This document shows, piece by piece, positions 1 through 5,912 of a stretch of DNA of 7,740 bases (its first letter is position 1; each line of letters opens with the position of its first letter). The stretch is from Croceibacterium_A sp039920345. Its GTDB lineage: Bacteria > Pseudomonadota > Alphaproteobacteria > Sphingomonadales > Sphingomonadaceae. The stretch is taken from positions 1-7,740 of the forward strand of contig JBDSDZ010000117.1 in assembly GCA_039920345.1 (NCBI GenBank). Direction: 5' to 3'. The position numbers and the translations under genes were made by a program. The notes under the pieces were generated by a model. The model searched no databases and was not told the origin of the DNA. It worked only from the letters and a program-made list of their open reading frames with translations.

Positions 1-372
1 CGCGCACAAGGCGGCAGCAGCCAGGCCGGCCGCCGGGTTAAAAAGCCGCCGTGCGGTAAGGCCCGCGATAACCGCCAGCGCGCTCGACACGATCGACTGG
101 GCAACGACCAGGACCCACGGGTTCGTGTTCCCCCACGTGACCGCGGCAATGAACATCGGGTAGAGGGGTACCCGGAACGCCGTTGGCGCCTCGCCGGGAA
201 AAGCATAGCCATGGCCTGCTACCAGGCTGGCGGCGAGCTGCTGGTAGTGGGTGTAACCGTTAGTCCAGTAATCGCCGACCCCGGTGACCAGCCGCACGGC
301 CAGGCGCAGGAAAAACGCCGCCAGCGCGATGGCGAAGAGCCGGCGCCCGAAGGCCGCGCCGGCTCCGTTCAC
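1..372 (-). CDS. Glycosyltransferase family 39 / ArnT-like membrane protein, N-terminal part (runs off left edge)
   Basis: An open frame of 124 codons reads leftwards from a GTG at 372-370 to the window edge with no stop. It begins with a short basic stretch and a hydrophobic segment (about residues 11-29). A luminal-type loop follows with DYWTNGYTHY (34-43), then LAASLVAGHGYAF, then PTAFRVPLYPMF (63-74), then two further hydrophobic segments separated by a Gln (AQSI) and ARRLFNPAAGL. This order matches the N-terminus of PMT/ArnT-type enzymes. They use polyprenyl-phosphate-linked sugars to glycosylate lipids or proteins at the outer face of the inner membrane. Asp34 would fit the family's catalytic acid in the first loop. 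The GTG start is chosen because it overlaps the upstream stop as GTGA, and no ATG lies in frame just upstream. The donor and acceptor cannot be told from this fragment, and most of the protein lies outside the window. Confidence 0.72.
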   Translation of the reverse strand, partial: MNGAGAAFGRRLFAIALAAFFLRLAVRLVTGVGDYWTNGYTHYQQLAASLVAGHGYAFPGEAPTAFRVPLYPMFIAAVTWGNTNPWVLVVAQSIVSSALAVIAGLTARRLFNPAAGLAAAALCA

Positions 373-716
373 TCGCCAAATTCCATGCCGAGCAGGGCAA
401 GCTTCCGCGGCATGAGCGCAAGGGCGGCTAACAGCAGCAGGAGCATCATCATCATGAACGCCAGCGACTACGTGACGAATACGGTGTGGTCATATAAACC
501 GAACCGCCGCTGCCAGGCGAACATCAGCCACCCAAACGGCACGCTGATCGGAATCAGCAGCCAGCTGTATGTGTCGGCCGTGGTCTGCGTCTTGTAGATC
601 AGCAAGTCGGGGTTGGCTTGGCTTTGGCCCACCACTGGTTGACCCGGGCTTTCCACCGCGCGCGCCGTCAGGCCGCCCTGCACAAGTTCGCCGATAGCTC
701 CGGTAATATCGCTCAT
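369..716 (-). pseudogene. Remnant of a DUF3667-type membrane protein, internally deleted and interrupted by an in-frame TAG
   Basis: The frame opens at ATG 716-714 and reads 82 codons to TAG at 470-468, then stays open in the same frame to TGA at 371-369. The first 30 residues (MSDITGAIGELVQGGLTARA and after) resemble the N-terminus of sphingomonad DUF3667 proteins as I remember them. From about residue 35 it resembles their C-terminal membrane part: NPDLLIYK, SWLLIPISVPFGWLMFAW and LYDHTVFVT. The Cys-rich zinc ribbon and first membrane segments expected between these two parts are missing, which suggests an internal deletion near residue 30. The TAG stands where the family has a Tyr (VT-Y-SLAFM), one base from TAC. 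Four tandem ATG codons and a Leu run follow. The C-terminus is also shorter than expected. The final TGA overlaps the GTG start of the downstream glycosyltransferase. Only the first 82 residues would be made. Confidence 0.6.
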
Positions 717-800
717 TGCCCGTGAACCCCCGGGGTAACCTAGGCTGCTGCGGCGGCGCCCGCCAACCGAAATTGCTGTGCCAGCCTGCCCGCTGACATC

Positions 801-1478
801 TCAGACCCTATAGCCGAAGCGGCTCACGTCTTCGGCATAGAGCCTGGCGACGATGTCGCGCATCTCGGGGTCGAATTCGTCGCGGCGTTCGGACGGTCCG
901 GAAGTGTTGGTGCGGGGAAATTCAATCTTGCGGCCGAGCACATTCGACAGCCAGTCGGACGTTGCGCTCAGCTCTTCCAGCCGCCCGACGTGGTCGAACG
1001 GCACAGTCCCGTCGCGTGCCACGGCATAATAGACTTGTGGCCGCAGCACCCCGTCGAGCTTCATCAGGTCCTGCTGCGGCAGCCAGTCCTTCACGAAATG
1101 TTCGAACGAAGGGATGGCGGCAATCTGGCGATGGACGTGCGGCGCGACATCGGCCGACATCCCGCCTTCGCCCCGCCCGCGCAAGGCGAAATGATACGCC
1201 GACGCCAACCGTCGCCACGGATCGCGCACAACCGTGAAGCGAGGCAGCGCGAGCAGGGCCGGGTCTTTGACCGCAAGCAGCGCCTCGACCGGGAAATGGC
1301 CGAGAAAGCGATGGTATAGCGTGGTGGTAATGCTCATCCCGGCGGTTCGCGGGATGTGGACGAATGCGACGCCTGCCCGCTTCATCACTTCGGCCCGGCG
1401 ACGCGCCCGCAAACCTTCCAGCCATGGTTCCCCGCCAGCGAGGACAACGGCGGTGGTTACAAGTCGCGATAGCCGCAT
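801..1478 (-). CDS. Sulfotransferase family 2 (Sulfotransfer_2-like) protein
   Basis: A 225-residue protein carrying both PAPS-binding signatures of sulfotransferases. The 5'-phosphosulfate loop is FVHIPRTAGMSI (39-50) and the 3'-phosphate site is VVRDPWRRLASAYH (83-96), with Arg85 and Ser93 in the expected places. The C-terminal ARLYAEDVSRFGY (211-223) is also typical. Such enzymes move sulfate from PAPS to a hydroxyl of a carbohydrate or small molecule. The usual Lys of the first loop (IPKTGGTS) is Arg44 here, a conservative change. The ATG at 1478-1476 is the longest sensible start, with GGGG about five bases upstream. Met32 (1385-1383) is an alternative that would remove a 31-residue leader. 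It lies downstream of rpoZ on the same strand, and a candidate promoter sits in between. The acceptor is unknown. The nearby GT39-type gene hints at a surface glycan, but this is inference only. Confidence 0.8.
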   Translation of the reverse strand: MRLSRLVTTAVVLAGGEPWLEGLRARRRAEVMKRAGVAFVHIPRTAGMSITTTLYHRFLGHFPVEALLAVKDPALLALPRFTVVRDPWRRLASAYHFALRGRGEGGMSADVAPHVHRQIAAIPSFEHFVKDWLPQQDLMKLDGVLRPQVYYAVARDGTVPFDHVGRLEELSATSDWLSNVLGRKIEFPRTNTSGPSERRDEFDPEMRDIVARLYAEDVSRFGYRV

Positions 1479-1541
1479 CGATCCCCATCGTCCGCAATTG
1501 GGCGAGCCCCGTCAGTTCGCCTCACGCATGAGGTCGGCGCG

Positions 1542-1569
1542 ACTGTACCCAAAACTGGACTAGTCACAA
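1542..1569 (-). promoter_or_regulatory. Candidate sigma70-type promoter for the sulfotransferase gene
   Basis: On the minus strand TTGTGA (1569-1564) and TACAGT (1547-1542) are separated by 16 bases. Each hexamer matches the vegetative consensus at four of six positions. A start near 1535 would leave a leader of about 57 bases before ATG 1478. That leader would begin with a small perfect hairpin, CCTCA/TGAGG with a 4-base loop (1520-1533). The -35 part overlaps the hairpin at the end of rpoZ. Found by eye only, and such matches are common in bacterial intergenic DNA. Confidence 0.3.
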
Positions 1570-1587
1570 GCCGCGACGCGGCGTGTG
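1565..1587 (-). terminator. Hairpin just after rpoZ, possible terminator
   Basis: CACA-A-GCCGC, a GAC loop, then GCGGC-G-TGTG forms a 9-pair stem with one A/G mismatch, starting two bases beyond the rpoZ stop codon. Its position suits transcription termination for rpoZ. No T-run follows directly on the minus strand (the nearest, TTTT, is about 14 bases further), so it would be an imperfect intrinsic terminator, or only a 3'-end stabilising structure. Confidence 0.35.
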
Positions 1588-1588
1588 G

Positions 1589-1933
1589 TTAACCCTCGTA
1601 ATCGCCGCCGACCGAAGTCGAACGCGCCGGTGCGGCCGCCGACAGGCGCATCGCTTCGGCCGATTGGCTGAGCGAACCGACTTCGTCCGCCTCGTCCTCT
1701 TCGTCGGGCAGAACGCGCTGCAGCGACTGGATCAGGCTTTCGTTCAGGATCTTGGGCCGCACGGTGGCTTCGGCAATTTCGCGCAGGGCCACGACCGGGT
1801 TCTTGTCGCGGTCGCGATCGATCGTCAGTTCCGCGCCGCCGGAAATCTCGCGCGCGCGCTGGGCGGCGAGCAGGACCAGGTCAAAACGGTTGGGAATCTT
1901 GTCGACGCAATCTTCGACAGTAACGCGCGCCAT
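1589..1933 (-). CDS. rpoZ: DNA-directed RNA polymerase subunit omega
   Basis: A 114-residue protein starting MARVTVEDCVDKIPNRFDLV, the hallmark N-terminus of alphaproteobacterial omega. It continues with LLAAQRAREISGG and with KNPVVALREIA and IAEATV-type helices. Omega binds the C-terminal part of beta-prime, helps core polymerase assemble, and contributes to a ppGpp site in many proteobacteria. The C-terminus carries an acidic run (PDEEDEADE, 76-84) and then a Ser/Ala-rich tail, as is common in this group. The ATG at 1933-1931 is fixed by homology and by GGAG about nine bases upstream. The same frame stays open much further upstream (to 2464), but that extension is antisense to a lipoprotein gene and is not omega-like. 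The next gene downstream is a sulfotransferase, not the relA/spoT homologue that often follows rpoZ in this class. Confidence 0.96.
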   Translation of the reverse strand: MARVTVEDCVDKIPNRFDLVLLAAQRAREISGGAELTIDRDRDKNPVVALREIAEATVRPKILNESLIQSLQRVLPDEEDEADEVGSLSQSAEAMRLSAAAPARSTSVGGDYEG

Positions 1934-1984
1934 GGAAAACTCCGAAATTCGGGCCGGGAAACCGGTGTTGTCGGGAAAGCGGGC

Positions 1985-2013
1985 GAGATAGCTGCCGAGG
2001 GCGAAAGAGTCAA
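1985..2013 (-). promoter_or_regulatory. Candidate sigma70-type promoter for rpoZ
   Basis: On the minus strand TTGACT (2013-2008, five of six to TTGACA) is followed after 17 bases by TATCTC (1990-1985), a weak -10. Initiation near 1978 would give a leader of about 45 bases with the rpoZ Shine-Dalgarno GGAG inside it. The optimal spacing and strong -35 make it the best promoter candidate in the rpoZ/lipoprotein intergenic region. It rests on visual matching only. Confidence 0.42.
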
Positions 2014-2066
2014 GGTTTTCGCAGGGCGCGCGGGGAAACCAGCGGCGCGACGTGCGTTGTCTGGGC

Positions 2067-2558
2067 ATGAGACATTGGCCAATTTTTGTGCTGGCCGGGC
2101 TCGTCGCGGGGTGTTCCGGTGAACCGCAGCCGGATTCGAACCCTTCGGTGGCGGCGCCTGCGGCAAGCCCGCAGATTGAATCCTCGTCCGAACCAACGCT
2201 GGATGCCGAAGACCTGGCGCTGGCCCAGTTGTCTGGGACGGTCGGTTGCGCCTTCACGCAAGCAGGCCAGCAGGGGCCGATCCTGGTTGCGCGCACCGAT
2301 CCGCGCAACGGCGCGCGCGCCGACGGCCTGGTCAAAGTCGACGCCTCGGCGATCAGGCTGCGTTCGGACCGGGCCGGAGGACTCACCGCGATGGTCCACG
2401 GTGGGCGATTCAAGGGCGGCGATCTGCGCGCCCAAGTCGCGGTATTGTCCGACAAACCGGACACCGACGACCCGCAATCTTACCCTGCGCGCCTCGAAGT
2501 CGGCTCCAGCACGGCCGGATCGCAAGTGATCGAGGGACGCTGGACCTGCGGCGGTTGA
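2067..2558 (+). CDS. Small predicted lipoprotein of unknown function
   Basis: A 163-residue protein from ATG 2067 with a lipoprotein signal: MRHWPIFVLAGLVAGC, where LVAGC is the lipobox and Cys16 the lipidated residue, followed by SGEP. A Pro/Ala/Ser-rich linker (about 20-45) leads into a domain of about 110 residues rich in small residues and Val. It has a Cys in GTVGCAF and a second Cys in the terminal RWTCGG, which could pair as a disulfide in the periplasm. Residue +2 is Ser, so transport to the outer membrane is likely. A GTG at 2052 would add five residues but makes a poorer signal peptide. I do not recognise the domain. The gene diverges from rpoZ and ends 6 bases before the convergent dnaB stop. 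Confidence 0.75.
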   Translation: MRHWPIFVLAGLVAGCSGEPQPDSNPSVAAPAASPQIESSSEPTLDAEDLALAQLSGTVGCAFTQAGQQGPILVARTDPRNGARADGLVKVDASAIRLRSDRAGGLTAMVHGGRFKGGDLRAQVAVLSDKPDTDDPQSYPARLEVGSSTAGSQVIEGRWTCGG

Positions 2559-2564
2559 GCGGGG

Positions 2565-4067
2565 TCAGTCGTATTCATCCGGGTGGGACCCGTCGGCAAG
2601 ATCGGAGAACTTGGTGATCTTGGGCTCGAAGCGCAGCCGCACCTTGCCGGTCGAGCCGTGGCGCTGCTTCGACACAATCAGTTCGGCCAGTCCGAAGACC
2701 TGCTCCATTTCCGCCTGCCACGCGGCGTGGGCTTCGTGCGCTTTCATGTCGGAATCGCCGCTCGGCACCTTGGGTTCGCGCGACTGGATGTAGTAATCCT
2801 CGCGGAACACGAACCAGACCATGTCGGCGTCCTGTTCGATCGAGCCGGATTCACGCAAGTCGGACAACATCGGCCGCTTGTCCTCGCGCTGTTCGACCGC
2901 GCGGCTGAGCTGCGACAGCGCGATCACCGGCACCTGCAGTTCCTTGGCCAGCGTCTTCAATCCGCGGCTGATCTCGGAGATTTCGTTGACCCGGTTGTCC
3001 TGGGCGCGCTGGCTTCCCTGCAACAGCTGCAAGTAGTCGACCACGATCAATCCGATGTTGTGCCGCCGCTTGAGCCGCCGCGCGCGAGTCCGCAGCGCGC
3101 TGATGGTCAGTGCCGGGGTATCGTCGATGAACAGCTGCAGTTCGGCCAGGCGCTGGCTGGCATAGCTCAGTTGCTGGAAGTCCTCGCGGCTGATCTTGCC
3201 CATGCGCAGCAGTTCGCTGGGGATGCCCGCCTGCTCGGCCAGGATACGCGTGGCGAGCTGGTCGCTCGACATTTCGAGGCTGAAGAAGGCCACGGCCGCG
3301 CCGACCGATTTTTCGATCCCGTCGCGCTGGTCGCGCAGCAGGCGGTCGGCGCAGTTGAAGGCGATGTTGGTGGCGAGCGAGGTCTTGCCCATGCCCGGTC
3401 TGCCGGCGAGGATAATCAGGTCGGAATCGTGCAGCCCGCCGACCTTGTCGTTGATCGAGGTGAAGCCGGTGGTCTTGCCCGACACATGGCCGCCCGAATT
3501 GATCGCGGTTTCGATCATTTCCAGCGCCTTGCTGGTGGCGCCGCGGAAGCTTTCCGCCTCCGAACCGCCCGCGGCCCCTTCGGCCACGCGGAACAAGGCG
3601 GCTTCGGCTTCCTCGATCTGTTTGAGTGGCTCCACTTCTTCCGAGGTATCGAGCGCGCCTTCGACCAGTTCGCGGCCCACGGTTACCAGTTCGCGCAGCA
3701 ACGCCAGGTCATAGATCTGCTGCGCCAGTTCGCGCGGCGCCAACAGGCCCTGGCCATCGGCGGTGAGCCGCGCGAGATAACCCGTACCGCCCAGCTCGGT
3801 CATCGCCGGGTCGCTCTCGAAATAGGGCTTCAGGGTCACCGGGGTGACGACCATCTGCTTGTCGAGCAGGACCATGATCCGCTCCATGATGCGCGCGTGG
3901 AGCGGTTCGAAAAAGTGTTCGGGCCGCACCGGTACGGCCAGTTCCTCGAGCACGCGGTTGTCGATCAGCACCGCGCCGAGGAACGCCGCTTCGGCCTCCA
4001 GATTCGCCGGCAGGGTGCGCCCGGCAGTGGTTTCGGGGGCGGGGCGGGAGAGCAGATCGGTGGCCAT
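2565..4067 (-). CDS. dnaB: Replicative DNA helicase DnaB
   Basis: A 500-residue protein of normal family length. The N-terminal domain (about 15-120) includes LPANLEAEAAFLGAVLID, the usual DnaB opening used for DnaG primase contact and hexamer formation. A linker follows, then the RecA-like motor: Walker A GRPGMGKTS (222-230), FFSLEM (261-266), Walker B LIVVDYLQLL (340-349), the sensor-like ALSQLSR (383-389), SDLRESGSIEQDADMV (402-417), and SKQRHGSTG (466-474) supplying the arginine-finger region. The hexamer unwinds DNA 5' to 3' at the fork using ATP. The segment after REDYYIQSREPKVPSGDS (about 425-460) is the alphaproteobacterial insertion. No intein interrupts the motor, although dnaB is a frequent intein site. 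ATG 4067-4065 is chosen because homology starts there. The frame extends 54 codons upstream, but that part is not DnaB-like and overlaps the divergent promoter region. Confidence 0.97.
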   Translation of the reverse strand: MATDLLSRPAPETTAGRTLPANLEAEAAFLGAVLIDNRVLEELAVPVRPEHFFEPLHARIMERIMVLLDKQMVVTPVTLKPYFESDPAMTELGGTGYLARLTADGQGLLAPRELAQQIYDLALLRELVTVGRELVEGALDTSEEVEPLKQIEEAEAALFRVAEGAAGGSEAESFRGATSKALEMIETAINSGGHVSGKTTGFTSINDKVGGLHDSDLIILAGRPGMGKTSLATNIAFNCADRLLRDQRDGIEKSVGAAVAFFSLEMSSDQLATRILAEQAGIPSELLRMGKISREDFQQLSYASQRLAELQLFIDDTPALTISALRTRARRLKRRHNIGLIVVDYLQLLQGSQRAQDNRVNEISEISRGLKTLAKELQVPVIALSQLSRAVEQREDKRPMLSDLRESGSIEQDADMVWFVFREDYYIQSREPKVPSGDSDMKAHEAHAAWQAEMEQVFGLAELIVSKQRHGSTGKVRLRFEPKITKFSDLADGSHPDEYD

Positions 4068-4080
4068 CGGCGCCTGATGC

Positions 4081-4097
4081 GCCCGCGCCTCGCGGGC
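4081..4097 (-). other. Strong hairpin in the dnaB leader
   Basis: GCCCGCG and CGCGGGC form a perfect 7-pair GC stem around a 3-base loop, ending 13 bases before the dnaB start codon. A second, weaker inverted repeat GGCGC/GCGCC (4069-4083) shares bases 4081-4083 with it, so the two folds exclude each other. Both lie where ribosomes must load, and the Shine-Dalgarno there is weak. This could influence dnaB translation, but GC-rich DNA forms such stems by chance. Confidence 0.4.
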
Positions 4098-4134
4098 AGC
4101 AAGGGGCGGCGCGACGAACCGGGGCCGGGTGCCC

Positions 4135-4143
4135 TGTGGATAG
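4135..4143 (-). promoter_or_regulatory. DnaA-box-like 9-mer between dnaB and the UPF0262 gene
   Basis: On the minus strand the 9-mer is CTATCCACA, one mismatch (first base) from the consensus TTATCCACA. It sits 68 bases upstream of the dnaB start and 60 bases before the divergent UPF0262 start. DnaA is known to act as a transcription factor on replication genes in proteobacteria, so a site here is functionally plausible. A single box could also arise by chance. Confidence 0.4.
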
Positions 4144-4202
4144 CGGGGATGAAGCCTTTCGCAGTTGCAAAAAATGCCGACTCTGCAAGAACGCGCGTCC
4201 CG

Positions 4203-4697
4203 ATGACCAACGCCCCCTCGCCCGACCATATTGCCGAACTGACGCTCGATGAAGCCACGCTGCTGCGGCGCAGCCCGGCGGTCGAGCAGGAACGTGAAGT
4301 GGCCTTGCGCGATCTCGCGTCGGACAACGTGTTTCGCCCGATTCGCTCCGCTGAAGGCGGGCTGTCGGGGCCATGGACGCTGCGGCTAGCGGTGGAAGAA
4401 GGCCGGCTGGCGCTGGCGATCCGCGACGGCGCGGGTGCGGAAGCGGAAACGCTTGGACTTGGCTTAGCCCGATTCCGCCGCGTGGTGCGCGAGTATTTCG
4501 CGATCTGCGATTCGTATTACAAAGCGCTGCGCAAGACTTCGCCGCAGGAAATCGAGACGCTCGACATGGCGCGCCGCGCGATCCACGATCGCGGCACCCG
4601 GCAACTGCTCGACGCGCTCGAGGGCAAGGTCGAAACCGATTTCGCCACCGCGCGGCGGCTGTTCACGCTGATCTGCGTGCTCCACATCCGGTCCTGA
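4203..4697 (+). CDS. UPF0262 family protein
   Basis: A 164-residue soluble protein matching the UPF0262 family over its whole length: HIAELTLDEATLLRRSPAVE (9-28), then WTLRLAVEEGRLALAIRD (58-75), FRRVVREYFAICDSYYKAL (91-109), the helix QEIETLDMARRAIHDRG (115-131), and the conserved end ALEGKVETDFATARRLFTL plus ICVLHIRS. The family is typical of Alphaproteobacteria and its biochemical role is not known to me. ATG 4203 is chosen because homology starts at MTNAPSPDHIAEL. The frame is open far upstream, but that part is antisense to dnaB, and ATG 4149 would add 18 unrelated residues. It is divergent from dnaB and 18 bases upstream of the GH25-like gene, so it probably leads an operon with that gene and cdd. 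Confidence 0.9.
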   Translation: MTNAPSPDHIAELTLDEATLLRRSPAVEQEREVALRDLASDNVFRPIRSAEGGLSGPWTLRLAVEEGRLALAIRDGAGAEAETLGLGLARFRRVVREYFAICDSYYKALRKTSPQEIETLDMARRAIHDRGTRQLLDALEGKVETDFATARRLFTLICVLHIRS

Positions 4698-4715
4698 CGG
4701 GGGCATAGTCTCGCG

Positions 4716-5414
4716 ATGGGCAGGAAACGCGCATTTCCCTGGCGCTGGCGGATTGCCGGCCTAGTGTTGCTGGTGACACTGGCCGGCGCTGGCTGGCTGT
4801 GGTTGCATGCCGTGCACTGGGCACCGGAACGGGCCGAGTTTCCAGCGCAGGGGGTGGAAATCGGTGCGTCGGACGGTGAAGTCGACTTTACCGCGCTCAG
4901 GGCGATCGGGGCCAATTTCGTGTATCTCGAAGCGAGCCAAGGTGCGACCGCGCGCGATCCGCGATTTGCCGAAAACCTCGACCGGATCCGGGCCAGCGGG
5001 CTGCAGTTCGGTGCGGTCCATGGGTACGATCCGTGCGTGCCCGCTGAACGCCAGGCAGCCAACTTCGTCACCACCGTCCCGCGTGACGGCGGGATGCTGC
5101 CGCCGGCGATCGCGCTGACCAAGCTGGCGGATGCCTGCGGGGACCCCTCGAGCGAGGCCGCGCTCGAAAGCGAGCTGACGACGTTTCTCAACCAGATCGA
5201 AGGCCATGCCGGCAAACCGGCGGTGCTGATGCTCGCGCCCGCGTTCGAGGCGCGCTATCACATCGCCGCGCGGATGGAGCGCAACCTGTGGCTGGAGCGA
5301 GACTGGTTCCAGCCCGACTATGCCGGGAGGCCGTGGACTTTGTGGACTGCCAATTCAGCGCGCCTGACCGAAGCGGGCGATGAGCCCCTGCGCTGGGCGG
5401 TGCTGCAACCATGA
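4716..5414 (+). CDS. Membrane-anchored GH25 lysozyme-like protein lacking the catalytic acids
   Basis: A 232-residue protein with a basic N-terminus and one membrane segment (about 13-32), so the rest probably faces the periplasm. The order of blocks follows proteobacterial GH25 muramidases: QGVEIGASDGEVDF (45-58, usually G-D-S-HHQG-IDW), ANFVYLEASQG (66-76, usually AYIKATEG), DPRFAENLDRIRASGLQFGA (81-100), VHGYDPC (101-107, usually YHFF/YHFY), a QAANFV..VP block, LPPAIALT (128-135, usually PP-DLE), and TTFLNQIEGHAGKPAVLM. The Asp of the first strand is Glu48, the Glu of KATEG is Gln75, and the DxE pair is Ala133 and Thr135. Hydrolysis of peptidoglycan therefore looks unlikely. Cys107 and Cys141 lie where a disulfide is plausible. 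Its stop overlaps the cdd start as ATGA, which implies translational coupling. A binding or scaffold role is inference; the fold assignment is fairly secure. Confidence 0.75.
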   Translation: MGRKRAFPWRWRIAGLVLLVTLAGAGWLWLHAVHWAPERAEFPAQGVEIGASDGEVDFTALRAIGANFVYLEASQGATARDPRFAENLDRIRASGLQFGAVHGYDPCVPAERQAANFVTTVPRDGGMLPPAIALTKLADACGDPSSEAALESELTTFLNQIEGHAGKPAVLMLAPAFEARYHIAARMERNLWLERDWFQPDYAGRPWTLWTANSARLTEAGDEPLRWAVLQP

Positions 5415-5818
5415 GCGCGCGGGACGACTTGATCGCCGCGGCGCGGGCGGCGGGCGAACACGCCTACGCGCCCTATTCCAATTTTCACGTCGGCGCGGCG
5501 CTGCGTTTTGCCGATGGCGCGGTGATCACCGGCACCAATATCGAGAACGCCAGCTACGGATTGTCGCTATGCGCCGAGACGGTCGCCGTGGCCCGGGCGC
5601 TGGGTGAAGGACGGCGCGGCGGGCTGGTGGAAGTGGCCGTGACTGGCAGCGGCCCGGGGACGGTTACCCCGTGCGGGCGCTGCCGCCAGGTGCTGCACGA
5701 GCTGGCTGACCTTGGCGGCACGGACCCGGTGATCCTGTGCTGCGGACCAGACGAAGTGCGCGAACTGCGCCTCTCCGATCTTCTGCCCGAGGCTTTCGGA
5801 CCGAGCAGCCTCGGCTAG
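5411..5818 (+). CDS. cdd: Cytidine deaminase
   Basis: A 135-residue protein of the short, tetrameric, one-domain type. It deaminates cytidine and deoxycytidine to uridine and deoxyuridine in pyrimidine salvage, in the cytosol. The zinc site is complete: Cys54-Ala-Glu56 (Glu56 being the proton shuttle) and PCGRC with Cys88 and Cys91, followed by RQVLHEL. APYSNFHVGAAL (20-31) and the ribose-binding GTNIENASYG (41-50) are both as expected. The ATG shares its bases with the stop of the preceding gene (ATGA at 5411-5414). This fits translation coupled to the GH25-like protein within the UPF0262-GH25-cdd group. Nothing in its sequence looks unusual. Confidence 0.96.
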   Translation: MSARDDLIAAARAAGEHAYAPYSNFHVGAALRFADGAVITGTNIENASYGLSLCAETVAVARALGEGRRGGLVEVAVTGSGPGTVTPCGRCRQVLHELADLGGTDPVILCCGPDEVRELRLSDLLPEAFGPSSLG

Positions 5819-5912
5819 GGGAGCAAGGGCGCCAGCCCCTCAGTTGTGCGGCCATGCTGGAAAACGGTGAATCAAGCGTCTAGATGGACGCAGACCTATT
5901 CGGAGACATGCA

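Noticed and set aside
222..230. Possible intein in dnaB (a common insertion site)
   Set aside because: Checked on the protein: Walker A (residues 222-230 of DnaB) and the later motor motifs are contiguous and the protein is of normal 500-residue length. Coordinates here are protein residues, not bases.
211..597. 128-residue plus-strand frame at the left end
   Set aside because: It is antisense to the glycosyltransferase start and the DUF3667 remnant, with no recognisable domain or ribosome binding site.
922..1497. 191-residue minus-strand frame overlapping the sulfotransferase
   Set aside because: It starts with TTG, is Arg/Ala/Pro-rich in the way of out-of-frame GC-rich reading, and overlaps a gene with clear PAPS-binding motifs.
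1934..2464. N-terminal extension of the rpoZ frame to 291 residues
   Set aside because: Omega homology begins exactly at MARVTVEDCVDKIPNRFD with a good ribosome binding site, and the extension is antisense to the lipoprotein gene.
4068..4229. 54-residue N-terminal extension of DnaB
   Set aside because: It is not DnaB-like and overlaps the divergent intergenic region and the start of the UPF0262 gene.
2583..4697. A very long plus-strand open frame (704 codons) spanning dnaB and ending in the UPF0262 gene
   Set aside because: Bases 2583-4067 are antisense to a full-length, motif-complete dnaB. Only the part from 4203 shows family similarity. GC-rich codon bias leaves the opposite frame open by default.
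5817..5840. AGGGG...CCCCT inverted repeat just after cdd as a terminator
   Set aside because: The stem is only five pairs with a 14-base loop and no T-run. Alternative 4-pair folds are equally likely in such GC-rich sequence.
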